Assembly (NCBI GenBank): GCA_017427545.1
Contig: JAFRSO010000014.1
Coordinates: 1 to 52,511, forward strand
Source of the DNA: Selenomonadaceae bacterium
Lineage (GTDB): Bacteria; Bacillota; Negativicutes; Selenomonadales; Selenomonadaceae
DNA length: 52,511 nt
Direction: 5' to 3'
Shown: one piece after another, positions 15,076 through 23,080 of the stretch
Numbering within the stretch: position 1 is the first letter of the stretch
Layout: each line of letters starts with the position of its first letter
Translations under genes and position numbers: made by a program
The notes under the pieces: model-generated
The model's input: the letters and a program-made list of their open reading frames with translations, nothing else
The model's database searches: none
What the model was told of the DNA's origin: nothing

Positions 15076-16095
15076 TCAGCTGCGCCTCCCGCTGAAAATG
15101 CAACGGTGCGCAGGTGTCCGATAGCAGGCATTACACGAAACGCATTTGGCGACGGAACTTTCACCGCTCAAAAATTTTTTCGGCAAATCGGGTTCTCTTA
15201 CCAGCGGCCGCGATAAACTCAACAGCTCAACGTTCGATTGATTCAAAAATTTTTCCATGACTTCACGACTGCGCCAACCTCCGACGCAAATTATCGGAAC
15301 GTTGACTTCATCGGCAAGACGTGCTGCAAAATCGGCAAAATAACCTTCATTGACGCCCGCCTTAATGCCGCCGACCGAAGTACCGTTGCCGCTGACTTCG
15401 ATTGAATCAATCCCGCCCGCCTCAAGCATTTTGCAAATTTCGAGACTTTCATTTTCATTGAGACCGCCGCCCGTGAAATCGCTGGAATTAATTTTTATCG
15501 TGACGTGGAGTTTCGGAGTGGAAGTTTTTATGTCGCGGAGAATGTCGAGTAAAATTTTCGCGCGATTTTCAGTTGAGCCGCCGAATTCGTCCGACCTGTG
15601 ATTGATGAGCGGGCTGATAAATCTGCTCAAGAAGAAGAAATGCGCCGCGTGAATTTGAACGCCGTCGAAGCCGCAAATTTCAGCACGAATCGCCGCGTCG
15701 ACGAACATTTTTATAATCTCGCGGACGTTTTCTGTCGACAAATTATTTTCGGGGACTTCGACAAAATTTTTATCGTAAAATGCGCCGAGTGCCAGCTGAC
15801 TAATCGCCGCGCAATTTTCCGCGTGAATAAATTCGACGAGCTTTTTATATTGCGGAATCAATTTGTTGTCGGAAAGACGCATCATGCCGCCGAAATAAAA
15901 ATCATTCGTCGCAACGCTGGTAAAGCCCGTGATAATCGCCCCGACTCCGCCCGCTGCAAGTTCATGATAAATTTTGTAAGTGTCGTCGCCGATTGAACCG
16001 TCAGTTTCGGCAAGACCTTCCCACGTCGCCGAACGAATCAGGCGATTTTTCAAATGCAAATTCTTCAACTCAACCGCGTCAAAAATATTTTTCAT
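15076..16095 (-). CDS. NADH:flavin oxidoreductase, Old Yellow Enzyme family
   Basis: FMN-binding TIM barrel of about 339 residues. Matches include LKNRLIRSATWEGLA near the N terminus, the GFDGVQIHAAHFFFLSRFISP active-site stretch (two His, about 160-180), NRAKILLDILRDIK and CVGGWRS in the phosphate-binding end. The C terminus carries a Cys cluster CVSCNACYRTPAHRC, spaced like part of the iron-sulfur site of dienoyl-CoA-reductase relatives but closer packed. I chose ATG 16095, which has GGAGGG upstream, over a TTG at 16116. Reduces activated alkenes or similar; its place after a tautomerase and a thioredoxin-fold protein suggests electrophile or quinone detoxification. Confidence 0.88.
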   Translation of the reverse strand: MKNIFDAVELKNLHLKNRLIRSATWEGLAETDGSIGDDTYKIYHELAAGGVGAIITGFTSVATNDFYFGGMMRLSDNKLIPQYKKLVEFIHAENCAAISQLALGAFYDKNFVEVPENNLSTENVREIIKMFVDAAIRAEICGFDGVQIHAAHFFFLSRFISPLINHRSDEFGGSTENRAKILLDILRDIKTSTPKLHVTIKINSSDFTGGGLNENESLEICKMLEAGGIDSIEVSGNGTSVGGIKAGVNEGYFADFAARLADEVNVPIICVGGWRSREVMEKFLNQSNVELLSLSRPLVREPDLPKKFLSGESSVAKCVSCNACYRTPAHRCIFSGRRS

Positions 16096-16097
16096 GT

Positions 16098-17000
16098 TCA
16101 GCCCTCCAAAAAGCAATGCGTAATTAAATTCCTAATTCCTAATTGATAAAACCGGCCGCGGGGAACGTTAATTATTTTTACTTCGCCCGAATCAATGAGT
16201 GGAGCGATAAAATTTCTGACTTGAGCCGTGTCGCTGAAGTCGAACGCCTCGCGCAATTCAATATGCGAAATCAGAGGGTGTGATCTCAATAAATCTTGCA
16301 AAGTTTCGATATTTTTTTGCGGAGGAACGGGTTTAATTTCCCCGCCGCTCAAATCAGAAAATATTTTGGCAAAAGTTTCGTAGTCGATTAAATTTTGAGC
16401 CAATGCGCCCTGCGATTTAAATTGAATCAAATAGCTTGGCAGCGAATGAATTCCCAGTCGTCGACAAGTTTGCAAATCGCTTTGAAAAGCCTTTTCCGCG
16501 GAACCATCATTAAATGCGGCGAGAAAATTTTTTACGTTCAAGCCGGTTTTAATGGCGACTTTCAAAATTTCTTGCAGCTTCGTAGTCGGTCGACAATCAA
16601 CAATCGTGGCGTATCGCAAGTTGTAAAGAAAATTTTCGGCTTTATCGGGATTGGAAATTTGCGCCGCCTTGTAAGCGATATTGAGCGGGTCGGAAGACGT
16701 TTCGTTGACCGAAAAAAGTTCAAAGCCCGTCATGTTGATTGGAAGCCCGCCGAGATTTTCTTCCATGCTGTAAATTTCGGCGAGTTTAACGTTGTAATTT
16801 TTTATGGCAAATTCTTTGCTGACTTTCAAATCTTCGGGGTCGACGAGTTCATAAACATCACGCACCAAACCGCTCATGACGAAGTGAAATTCAATCTTGC
16901 CGGCAAAATGCGTTTCGAGCTTGCGGAAAATCGGTTCGCACTCGTAAGACAAGCCCATCATCGGGTCGGTGAAAGTCACGAGAGTAATTTTATCGTCCAT
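16098..17000 (-). CDS. DsbA-family thioredoxin-fold protein lacking the CxxC motif
   Basis: 300 residues, cytoplasmic. The N-terminal TFTDPMMGLSYECEPIF aligns with the DP-C-x-x-C-W-x-EP motif of FrnE/YjbH-type DsbA relatives, but both cysteines are replaced (M-G-L-S). The cis-Pro loop IHSLPSYLI (about 190) remains. Residues 235-290 look like a small winged-helix tail. Without the cysteines it cannot do disulfide exchange; a binding or adaptor role, as in YjbH, is possible. The last residues (LGIRN and LITHC) are read from a repeat array, ending 2 nt before the OYE start codon. Confidence 0.8.
   Translation of the reverse strand: MDDKITLVTFTDPMMGLSYECEPIFRKLETHFAGKIEFHFVMSGLVRDVYELVDPEDLKVSKEFAIKNYNVKLAEIYSMEENLGGLPINMTGFELFSVNETSSDPLNIAYKAAQISNPDKAENFLYNLRYATIVDCRPTTKLQEILKVAIKTGLNVKNFLAAFNDGSAEKAFQSDLQTCRRLGIHSLPSYLIQFKSQGALAQNLIDYETFAKIFSDLSGGEIKPVPPQKNIETLQDLLRSHPLISHIELREAFDFSDTAQVRNFIAPLIDSGEVKIINVPRGRFYQLGIRNLITHCFLEG
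16115..16144. repeat. Heptamer array, mixed TAATGCG and TAGGAAT units, inside a coding 3' end
   Basis: AATGCGTAATTAAATTCCTA then ATTCCTAATT. It lies wholly inside the last codons of the thioredoxin-fold gene and is translated. Confidence 0.7.
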
Positions 17001-17006
17001 TGAGTT

Positions 17007-17360
17007 TCAGCTCCTGTCGAAAAAAATTCCGCCGACACTCCAAGCAGGTATATCGGAAAATTTTATGTAAATATTTTGCGGCGGGATTCCCAGAACGTAA
17101 GCGAAAATTTTAGTGACTTCAGCTGAAAAATCTTGATAGCCGTCGTGATTTTCATTGGCGAAGATACCGACTTCGATATAGGCTATGGGCATATTATTTT
17201 CTCCGCGCAAATAAAAATGGCAATCGGATTCAAAACCTGCGAGCAAATATTTTTCACTCAAACCGGGCAAAAGTTCAATCGCCTTGCCGAGCCGCGATTT
17301 TATTTGAACTTCTTGAGCGGAATTGAGCGGAACATTTACTTTCGACATGATAAACGGCAT
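17007..17360 (-). CDS. MIF-like tautomerase
   Basis: 117 residues of the macrophage-migration-inhibitory-factor fold: Pro2 (catalytic base) after the start Met, MPFIMSKVNV, central AYIEVGIF strand and the C-terminal YIKFSDIPAWSVGG. Members tautomerise phenylpyruvate-like substrates. I place the start at ATG 17360, which has GGAGGAG upstream and yields Pro2; a longer ORF runs to 17456 without a ribosome-binding site. First gene of the four-gene operon opposite hxlR. The true substrate is unknown. Confidence 0.85.
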   Translation of the reverse strand: MPFIMSKVNVPLNSAQEVQIKSRLGKAIELLPGLSEKYLLAGFESDCHFYLRGENNMPIAYIEVGIFANENHDGYQDFSAEVTKIFAYVLGIPPQNIYIKFSDIPAWSVGGIFFDRS

Positions 17361-17454
17361 TTTAATCTCCTCCAATCTTGACTGCGTAAAGTATAATCGT
17401 AATGAAAAATTTTGGCGAGAATGAATAAAAATCTGCCTGTTGGGGGGTTGAGCC

Positions 17455-17817
17455 ATGACCGAGAAAAATTATCCGATTGACGCGACGTTAAGTGATGTCG
17501 TCAATAAAAAATGCCCGATACTTTGCGCAATGAAAGTTATCGGGTCGAAGTGGAAATTGCCGCTGATTTGGTACCTGCATGAAAAAGACGCCACGCGCTT
17601 CAACGAATTGAGGCGGCGCATATCGGGAATAACGCATTTCATGCTGACAAAATCTTTGCGGGAGCTGGAAACTGACGGGCTTGTAATTCGTCGAGAATTG
17701 ATTTCGGAACCTCCAAAAGTTGTAGAATATTCGTTGACAGATTTTGGCAAGGAATTAATCCCCGCGCTCAACGAGCTTTACATTTGGGGCGAAAAAATTT
17801 TGCGGAAGGAATCATAA
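17455..17817 (+). CDS. HxlR-family transcriptional regulator
   Basis: 120 residues with the HxlR winged helix: a Cys near the N terminus (KKCPILCAM), IGSKWKLPLIWYL, RFNELRRRISGITHFML, LRELETDGLVIRR and a YSLTDFGKELIP end. Members often sense electrophiles or quinones, in some cases through the N-terminal Cys, and commonly control a divergent oxidoreductase operon, matching the arrangement here. The intergenic gap of about 95 nt should hold the operator. ATG follows GGGGGG. Confidence 0.93.
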   Translation: MTEKNYPIDATLSDVVNKKCPILCAMKVIGSKWKLPLIWYLHEKDATRFNELRRRISGITHFMLTKSLRELETDGLVIRRELISEPPKVVEYSLTDFGKELIPALNELYIWGEKILRKES

Positions 17818-17856
17818 AAAATAGAGCGCGCCTCCGAAATTGGAAACGTGCTCTAT
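17815..17856 (-). terminator. Terminator of the methylmalonyl-CoA decarboxylase genes
   Basis: ATAGAGCGCG (17821-17830) pairs with CGTGCTCTAT (17847-17856), one mismatch. On the minus strand it is followed by TTTTTT, so it serves the minus-strand operon ending at 17932 rather than hxlR. Confidence 0.75.
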
Positions 17857-17926
17857 TAGGAACTAGTAATTAGGAACTGGGAACTAGTAGGGATTAGAAA
17901 CTAGTTCCCAGTTCCCAGTTCCTAAC
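17857..17926. repeat. Heptamer array, TAGGAAC type, two inverted arms
   Basis: TAGGAACTAGTAATTAGGAA and CTGGGAACTAGTAGGGATTA as left arm, CTAGTTCCCAGTTCCCAGTT as right arm. Between hxlR and the biotin carrier gene, which converge. Confidence 0.85.
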
Positions 17927-17931
17927 TGAAA

Positions 17932-18330
17932 TTATCCGAGGATAACGAGCGATTCGTGAGCCTTGACGGATTGACCGGCCGCGACATTGAATTTCTTGAC
18001 AGTGCCGTCAGCGTCGGCGGTAATTTCATTCTGCATCTTCATTGCTTCGAGAATCAAGAGAACATCGCCGGCCTTGACTGCTGCGCCTTCAGCCGCGACG
18101 AGTTTAATGACTTTGCCGGGCATGGGGGAATCAATCGAATGTTCGCCCGCGCCCGCTGCAACTTTGGGAGCCGCTGCAGGAGCTGCCGCCTTTGGAGCAG
18201 GTGCCGGTGCAGGAGCCGCTTTCGGTGCAGGAGCCGCCGCTTTAGGTGCACCGCCCGCCGCTTTTACTTCCTCGACTTCGACTTCATAGGTCGTGCCGTT
18301 CACAGTGACGTTGAATTTTTTTGTTGCCAT
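17932..18330 (-). CDS. mmdC: Biotin carrier subunit of methylmalonyl-CoA decarboxylase (gamma)
   Basis: 132 residues: a short N-terminal beta segment (KKFNVTVNGTTYEVEVEEV), an Ala/Pro-rich flexible linker (about 26-60) and a biotinyl domain with EAMKM around residue 97, whose Lys carries biotin. It shuttles the carboxyl group from the alpha carboxyltransferase to the membrane beta subunit. It lies 18 nt downstream of the 45-residue subunit gene, after mmdA. The low-complexity linker is normal for the family. Confidence 0.93.
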   Translation of the reverse strand: MATKKFNVTVNGTTYEVEVEEVKAAGGAPKAAAPAPKAAPAPAPAPKAAAPAAAPKVAAGAGEHSIDSPMPGKVIKLVAAEGAAVKAGDVLLILEAMKMQNEITADADGTVKKFNVAAGQSVKAHESLVILG

Positions 18331-18348
18331 TGAAATTTTCCCTCCGAA

Positions 18349-18486
18349 TTAACGATTAATCTTGGACGCCAACGCCCAGTTGTCATTGCGTTTGATTTTG
18401 ACTGCGACGACCTTACCGCCGCCACAAATTGCTTGAACCGCCGCCGTGATTGCCGCGATGATTTCCGGTTTAATTTTTTCAGCCAC
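18349..18486 (-). CDS. 45-residue subunit resembling the C terminus of methylmalonyl-CoA decarboxylase delta or the epsilon subunit
   Basis: GTG start at 18486 after AAAGGAGGAG. The sequence reads MAEKIKPEIIAAITAAVQ, then a Gly-rich turn, then KVVAVKIKRNDNWALASKIN and R. This I-AAI-AAV helix plus W-x-x-A end is characteristic of the C terminus of the delta (OadG-like) subunit and of the small epsilon subunit described in Veillonella. No membrane helix is present. It lies between mmdA and mmdC. Either a true epsilon subunit or what is left of delta. Confidence 0.7.
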   Translation of the reverse strand: MAEKIKPEIIAAITAAVQAICGGGKVVAVKIKRNDNWALASKINR

Positions 18487-18500
18487 GGGAACTCCTCCTT

Positions 18501-18574
18501 TTAGGTTATTAGGGAATTAGGTTATTAGGTTATTAGTACTATTGACCTTTTTCCCTGATAACCTATTAACCTTA
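18501..18574. repeat. Short tandem array, 8-nt AGGTTATT type, two inverted arms
   Basis: TTAGGTTATTAGGGAATTAG then GTTATTAGGTTATTAG, followed by the complementary ATAACCTATTAACCTTA. The unit here is 8 nt rather than 7. It fills the gap where a delta-subunit gene could have been. Confidence 0.75.
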
Positions 18575-20101
18575 CAACGGGATATTTCCATGTTTTTTGG
18601 CAGGGCCGACTTCACGCTTGCTGGCCAGAGCATTAAGCGCAGTGATGACGAGCGGACGAGTTTCTTTCGGCTCAATAACCATGTCGGCATAACCGCGTTC
18701 AGCCGCTTTGTAAGGCGTCGCAAATTCGTCGACGTACTCGGCAGTTTTCTGTTCCTTATCGGGATCTTTGCGGAAGATGATATTTGCCGCACCTGCAGGC
18801 CCCATAACCGCGATTTCAGCTGAAGGCCACGCCATAACTTGATCCGCGCCCAATTCACGACAACACATTGCGATATACGAACCGCCATAAGCCTTGCGGG
18901 TAATGACGGTAACTTTCGGAACAGTCGCCTCGGAGTAAGCGTAAAGCATCTTTGCGCCGTGACGGATAATGCCGTTATATTCTTGGTCGACGCCGGGCAA
19001 GAATCCGGGCACGTCAACCAAATTCACGAGCGGCAGATTAAATGCGTCGCAAAAACGAATGAACCTTGCCGATTTGTCGGAGGCGTCAACGTCCAAGCAA
19101 CCTGCCATAACTGCCGGCTGATTGGCGATAATTCCGACACTGCGTCCGCCGAATCTTGCAAAGCACGTGATGATATTCGTGGCGAAATGTTGATGAACTT
19201 CGTAAAATTCGCCGTTGTCGACAATCATGCGGATAACGTCTTTCATGTCGTAAGGGGCGTTGGGATTGTCGGGGATAATCGTGTTGAGTTCCTCATCTTG
19301 ACGGTCGGGGTCGTCCTCATTGAAGACAAGCGGGGCGTCCTCAAGATTGTTGCTGGGCAGGAAAGACAGCAGGTAACGAATCTGCCTGATGCAATCGGCT
19401 TCATCTTCCGCCGCAAAATGTGCCACGCCCGAACGAGTGTTATGAGTCATTGCGCCGCCGAGTTCTTCTGCAGTGACTTCTTCCGCCGTGACTGACTTGA
19501 TAACTGCGGGGCCGGTGATGAACATCTGACTGGTATTTTTGACCATGTATATAAAGTCAGTGATAGCCGGTGAGTAAACTGCGCCGCCTGCACAAGGTCC
19601 CATGATAACGGAAATTTGCGGAATGACACCGCTGGCAGCTGTGTTGCGGAAGAAAATTCCCGCGTAACCGCTAAGTGCGTCGACGGCCTCTTGAATACGT
19701 GCGCCGCCCGAATCGTTAATGCCGATGAGCGGTGCGCCCATCTTCATTGCCAAATCCATAACCTTCCAGATTTTGTGAGCGTGCTTTTCACCGAGTGAGC
19801 CGCCCTCAACCGTGAAGTCCTGCGCGAAGGCATAAACCAAACGTCCGTCAACAGTGCCGTAGCCGGTAACGACGCCTTCGCCGGGTAATTCTTTTTTATC
19901 CTGCCCGAAATTTGTGCAACGATGTTTGACGAACATATCAAGTTCAACGAAAGTGCCTTCATCAAAGAACATTTCGATACGTTCGCGAGCAGTCATCTTG
20001 CCTTTTTCATGCTGTTTATCAATTCTAGCCTTGCCGCCGCCTTGAAGAATTTTTTCCTTCTTGGAGTGCATTAAGGCAATTTTTTCTTGAACTGTCGCCA
20101 T
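18572..20101 (-). CDS. mmdA: Methylmalonyl-CoA decarboxylase alpha subunit (carboxyltransferase)
   Basis: Transfers the carboxyl group of (S)-methylmalonyl-CoA to biotin, giving propionyl-CoA. 509 residues, the usual size, with two crotonase-fold halves: INDSGGARIQEAVDALSGY and MGPCAGGAVYSPA (oxyanion-hole glycines) in the N-terminal half, VDVPGFLPGVDQEYNGIIRHGAK and RKAYGGSYIAM in the C-terminal half. ATG after GAAGGGAG. Propionyl-CoA carboxylase beta is the near relative; the neighbouring biotin carrier, epimerase and CoA-transferase favour the decarboxylase. The membrane beta subunit gene is not in this cluster. Confidence 0.94.
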   Translation of the reverse strand: MATVQEKIALMHSKKEKILQGGGKARIDKQHEKGKMTARERIEMFFDEGTFVELDMFVKHRCTNFGQDKKELPGEGVVTGYGTVDGRLVYAFAQDFTVEGGSLGEKHAHKIWKVMDLAMKMGAPLIGINDSGGARIQEAVDALSGYAGIFFRNTAASGVIPQISVIMGPCAGGAVYSPAITDFIYMVKNTSQMFITGPAVIKSVTAEEVTAEELGGAMTHNTRSGVAHFAAEDEADCIRQIRYLLSFLPSNNLEDAPLVFNEDDPDRQDEELNTIIPDNPNAPYDMKDVIRMIVDNGEFYEVHQHFATNIITCFARFGGRSVGIIANQPAVMAGCLDVDASDKSARFIRFCDAFNLPLVNLVDVPGFLPGVDQEYNGIIRHGAKMLYAYSEATVPKVTVITRKAYGGSYIAMCCRELGADQVMAWPSAEIAVMGPAGAANIIFRKDPDKEQKTAEYVDEFATPYKAAERGYADMVIEPKETRPLVITALNALASKREVGPAKKHGNIPL

Positions 20102-20105
20102 TAAA

Positions 20106-20128
20106 CAATCTCCCTTCGGTCGATTTTT
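20106..20128 (-). promoter_or_regulatory. Leader segment shared with dnaB
   Basis: The minus strand reads AAAAATCGACCGAAGGGAGA then TT, including the mmdA ribosome-binding site. The same 22 bases occur upstream of dnaB (45900-45921), in both cases bounded upstream by a heptamer array. Confidence 0.6.
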
Positions 20129-20205
20129 TAGGAACTGGGAACTGGGAACTAGGAACTAGTTCACTATTTCCTACTGGTTCCTAGTTCCTAATTACTAGTT
20201 CCTAC
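20129..20205. repeat. Heptamer array, TAGGAAC/TGGGAAC type, two inverted arms
   Basis: TAGGAACTGGGAACTGGGAA and CTAGGAACTAG as left arm; CTACTGGTTCCTAGTTCCTA and ATTACTAGTTCCTA as right arm. Between mmdA and the epimerase gene. Confidence 0.85.
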
Positions 20206-20618
20206 TTAATCGGTTGGCAGAGTTCGAGGAGTACGCCGTGAGTTGCTTTCGGGTGAATGAACGCAATCATCTTGTTGCCGGCACCCTTACGCGGTTTTTC
20301 GTCGATGAGCTTAACGCCTTTTTCCTTGAGGTCAGCAAGAGCCGCTTCCAAATCGTCGACGAGCAGTGCGATATGTTGAATGCCGCCGCGACCGCCTTGT
20401 TTCTCCATGAACTTTGCAATGGGGCTGGTCTCGTCAGTGGCAACGAGAAGCTCAATTTCGCTGCCGTTGGGCGTGGGATAAAAACCCGTCGTGACTTTCT
20501 GTTCAGCAACGGTTTCAGCACCAGTCGCCTTCAAGCCGAGCAATTCCCAAAATGCGCCGACTTCCGCCAAATCTTTTGCCGCTATGCCAATGTGGTCTAC
20601 GCCAAGAACTTTGAACAT
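20202..20618 (-). CDS. mce: Methylmalonyl-CoA epimerase
   Basis: Interconverts (R)- and (S)-methylmalonyl-CoA, linking the mutase product to MmdA. 138 residues, a vicinal-oxygen-chelate fold: VLGVDHIGIAAKDL (metal His near 8), GIQHIALLVDDLEAAL (second His), and the terminal THGVLLELCQ with the metal Glu. I start at ATG 20618 after TTAGGAGGG; the open frame extends a further 24 codons upstream, but those codons are the complement of a TAATGCG array and have no role. Same operon as mmdA. Confidence 0.94.
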   Translation of the reverse strand: MFKVLGVDHIGIAAKDLAEVGAFWELLGLKATGAETVAEQKVTTGFYPTPNGSEIELLVATDETSPIAKFMEKQGGRGGIQHIALLVDDLEAALADLKEKGVKLIDEKPRKGAGNKMIAFIHPKATHGVLLELCQPIK

Positions 20619-20638
20619 TAAAAACCCTCCTAAAATCA

Positions 20639-20719
20639 ATGCGTAATTCGTAATGCGTAATTCGCAATTAAAAGTAAAATCATTCCGCATTACGCATTAC
20701 GCATTTCGCATTCCTAATT
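20639..20719. repeat. Heptamer array, TAATGCG/TAATTCG type, two inverted arms
   Basis: AATGCGTAATTCGTAATGCG and TAATTCGCAATT, then ATTCCGCATTACGCATTACG and CATTTCGCATTCC. The longest array of this unit type in the window. Confidence 0.85.
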
Positions 20720-20724
20720 GCTTT

Positions 20725-21327
20725 TTAGATTTCTCTGAAAATTTTTACGCGAGTACCCGTCGGGACTTTATCAAGCGGCTCCGGATCCTCCAGCTTTTCG
20801 CCGAAGACCAACTGCGCCGTCAAATCCCAACTTTCGGGCAGGTCGAAAATTTGTTTAATCGGCTCGTCAATCAGCGGATTGTAGTGCTGAAGATTCGCGC
20901 CGAGCCCCATCTCCTCAAGTGCCGTCCAAATCGCGAACTGCAACATGCCGTTAGCCTGCATTGCCCAGCCGGGGAAATTGTGCTTGTATTCGGGGAACTG
21001 ATCCTGCATGGCTTTAATCATGTTGCTCGACTCGAAGAAAAGAATTGTGCCGTAAGCCGCCTCGAAGCCTTCAAGTTTTGCTTTAGTTTCGGCAAATTGA
21101 CTTGCGGGGATAACAGCCTTGAGCACGTTGTTTGCGCAGTGCCAAACGTTTTCGTGATGGTCAAGCATTGTCACGACGACGCGCGCCGATTGCATGTGGA
21201 AAGCCGACGGAGTGTCTTTAGTCATGCGTTCGACTGCCGCGATAATTTCCGATTGCAGGACGGGAATATTTCTGCCGAGTTTGTAGATTGAACGGCGGCT
21301 TTTGACTGCCTCTTGAAAAGTTTTCAT
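20725..21327 (-). CDS. Nitroreductase-family protein
   Basis: 200 residues with the FMN-dependent nitroreductase fold: N-terminal KSRRSIYKL binding FMN phosphate, AFHMQSARVVVTM, NGMLQFAIWTALEEMGLGANLQHY and the C-terminal GEKLEDPEPLDKVP. Resembles the subgroup with 200-residue members acting on hydroperoxides or nitro compounds (FRM2/HBN1-like). Lies inside the propionate cluster between the CoA-transferase and the epimerase. ATG after AAGGAG. Substrate unknown. Confidence 0.87.
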   Translation of the reverse strand: MKTFQEAVKSRRSIYKLGRNIPVLQSEIIAAVERMTKDTPSAFHMQSARVVVTMLDHHENVWHCANNVLKAVIPASQFAETKAKLEGFEAAYGTILFFESSNMIKAMQDQFPEYKHNFPGWAMQANGMLQFAIWTALEEMGLGANLQHYNPLIDEPIKQIFDLPESWDLTAQLVFGEKLEDPEPLDKVPTGTRVKIFREI

Positions 21328-21340
21328 TTTAATTTCTCCT

Positions 21341-21406
21341 TACCACTAACCCCATTTTAGCTGTTAGCTGTTAGAAAAATTTTAACCACTAACAACTAAC
21401 CACTTA
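21341..21406. repeat. Heptamer array, mixed TAGCTGT and TAGTGGT units
   Basis: CCACTAACC, TTAGCTGTTAGCTGTTAG and TAACCACTAACAACTAACCA. Two unit types occur in one array. The last bases reach the stop codon of the CoA-transferase gene. Confidence 0.75.
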
Positions 21407-22909
21407 TTTTCTCATGTCGCCGGTTTCAATAAATCTGGTGTGGAAACTCAAAGCCTCGTGCAAAAGGTGCGGAGTTGCAGCCTTCTTAGTCGCGGCAAGA
21501 GCGCGTTCATAATAGTCAAGCAGCATCGGGCGATAATCGGGATGCGCGCATTTGTTGATGACTTCCAAAGCGCGTGTTCGAGGTTCAAGGCCGCGCAGGT
21601 CGGCAATACCGTATTCACTGATGATAATGTCAACGTCGTGTTCGGTATGGTCGATATGTGAGCAGAACGGGACGATTGAACTAATCTTGCCGCCCTTAGC
21701 AGTCGACGGCGTGTAGAAAATCGTCAAGTATGCATTGCGGGCAAAATCGCCACTGCCGCCGATACCGTTCATCATTCTGGTACCCGTGACATGTGTGGAA
21801 TTGATGTTGCCGTAAATGTCGACTTCAAGCGCGGTATTCATTGCAATGACGCCGAGCCTGTGAACGACTTCGGGGGAGTTGGAAATTTCTTCGGGGCGCA
21901 GCAAGATATATTTGCGATATTTGTCAATCCCCTTGTAGAATCTTTCCATACCTGCAGGCGACGGACTGAATGCAGTACCGCTTGCGAATTTTAACTTGCC
22001 CGCGTCGATAAGGTCAAGCATTGCGTCCTGGATAACTTCGGTGTAGACGATTAGGTCAGTCATATCACCTTCGACGAAGCCTTCCAAAACTGCATTTGCC
22101 ACATTGCCGACGCCCGATTGTAACGGCAGCAATCCTTTGGGAATACGACCTGCTTTAATTTCAGCCTGCAAAAGTTCGAGAGTGAACGCCGCCATTTTCT
22201 TGGAGTTCTCGTCAATCGGCGAAAGGTCGCGGGTGTGATCTTTGATATCGCAGGGGACGATGTACTTAATCTTGTCGGGCGTGCAGGGAATGTAAGTCGT
22301 GCCGATACGATCATCAGCGTGGACAATCGGAATTGGCAGACGATTGGGCGGGTCAAGCGGAACATAAACGTCGTGCATGCCTTCAAGCTCAAGCGGTTGC
22401 GTTGTGTTGACTTCGACGACGACAGTATCCGCGCTCTGAACATAACTTGCCGCGTTGCCAAGTGAAGTCGTCGGGATAATGTTGCCCTCTTCAGTAATCG
22501 CGCAGGCCTCAACCAATGCGAAATCCGGTTTCTTCTTGATAAAGCCGGTGCGGGTGAGTTGTGCAGATTCGCTGAGGTGCAAGTCGAGATAGTCAACAGT
22601 GCCGTCATTGATGAGCGGGCGAAGTTTGCTGTCCGTTTGATAGGGCAGACGCTGTTTAATGCCTTTGACTTCAGCAAGTGCGCCGTCGAGTTCAGGGCCG
22701 GTAGATGCGCCCGTCCAAATGTTGACTTGGAAAGGATCTTTCTTCATGCGTTCGGCCAATGCAAGCGGCACTGCCTTGGGATAAGCACTCGCCGTAAATC
22801 CGCTGCAAGCAATCGTCCAGCCGGGCTGAATCCATGCGGCTACTTCCTCCGCGCTGACAATTTTGCTCAACAAATCTTTGTTGCGCACTCTGTCGGTAAT
22901 ATCAATCAT
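21404..22909 (-). CDS. Acetyl-CoA hydrolase/transferase family: succinyl-CoA:acetate or propionate CoA-transferase
   Basis: 501 residues, class I CoA-transferase of the Cat1/ScpC type. Motifs: ACSGFTASAYPK (37-45 region), GVGNVANAV CoA loop (266-274), catalytic Glu291 in VYTEVIQD and the late GSGDFARNAYLT and GIADLRG stretches. In context it activates succinate with CoA from propionyl- or acetyl-CoA, starting the succinate-to-propionate route that runs on through the epimerase and MmdA. ATG follows AAAGGAGG. Donor specificity cannot be read from sequence. Confidence 0.93.
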   Translation of the reverse strand: MIDITDRVRNKDLLSKIVSAEEVAAWIQPGWTIACSGFTASAYPKAVPLALAERMKKDPFQVNIWTGASTGPELDGALAEVKGIKQRLPYQTDSKLRPLINDGTVDYLDLHLSESAQLTRTGFIKKKPDFALVEACAITEEGNIIPTTSLGNAASYVQSADTVVVEVNTTQPLELEGMHDVYVPLDPPNRLPIPIVHADDRIGTTYIPCTPDKIKYIVPCDIKDHTRDLSPIDENSKKMAAFTLELLQAEIKAGRIPKGLLPLQSGVGNVANAVLEGFVEGDMTDLIVYTEVIQDAMLDLIDAGKLKFASGTAFSPSPAGMERFYKGIDKYRKYILLRPEEISNSPEVVHRLGVIAMNTALEVDIYGNINSTHVTGTRMMNGIGGSGDFARNAYLTIFYTPSTAKGGKISSIVPFCSHIDHTEHDVDIIISEYGIADLRGLEPRTRALEVINKCAHPDYRPMLLDYYERALAATKKAATPHLLHEALSFHTRFIETGDMRK

Positions 22910-22966
22910 TTAAATCCTCCTTTGCATAATCAGCAATTATAATTTTTCTTGAATCGATTTATTCAA

Positions 22967-22995
22967 AGTTTAACACGTCGATAAGTCAAAATCAA
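22967..22995 (-). promoter_or_regulatory. Probable promoter of the propionate cluster
   Basis: On the minus strand, TTGATT (22995-22990) and TAAACT (22972-22967) with 17-nt spacing, about 55 nt upstream of the CoA-transferase start. Confidence 0.5.
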
Positions 22996-23018
22996 CAGTT
23001 GCAAAAAAAAATCCCGTC

Positions 23019-23080
23019 TTAGGGAATTAGCTGTTAGCTGTTAGCTACTAGTACCTGGTTCTAGTACCTGGTACCCTAAA
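23019..23080. repeat. Heptamer array, TAGCTGT with GGTACCAG-like units
   Basis: TTAGGGAATTAGCTGTTAGC and TGTTAGCTACTAG, then TACCTGGTTCTAGTACCTGG. The minus-strand reading supplies the last residues (PGTRTRY) of the DUF4931-type protein. Confidence 0.75.

Noticed and set aside
17361..17456. N-terminal extension of the MIF-like tautomerase
   Set aside because: It would remove the catalytic Pro2 from the N terminus; the ATG at 17360 has GGAGGAG and gives MPFI.
20619..20690. N-terminal extension of the methylmalonyl-CoA epimerase
   Set aside because: The 24 extra codons are the complement of a TAATGCG array and a good ribosome-binding site lies directly before the internal ATG, unlike the ArgH and MtaB cases.
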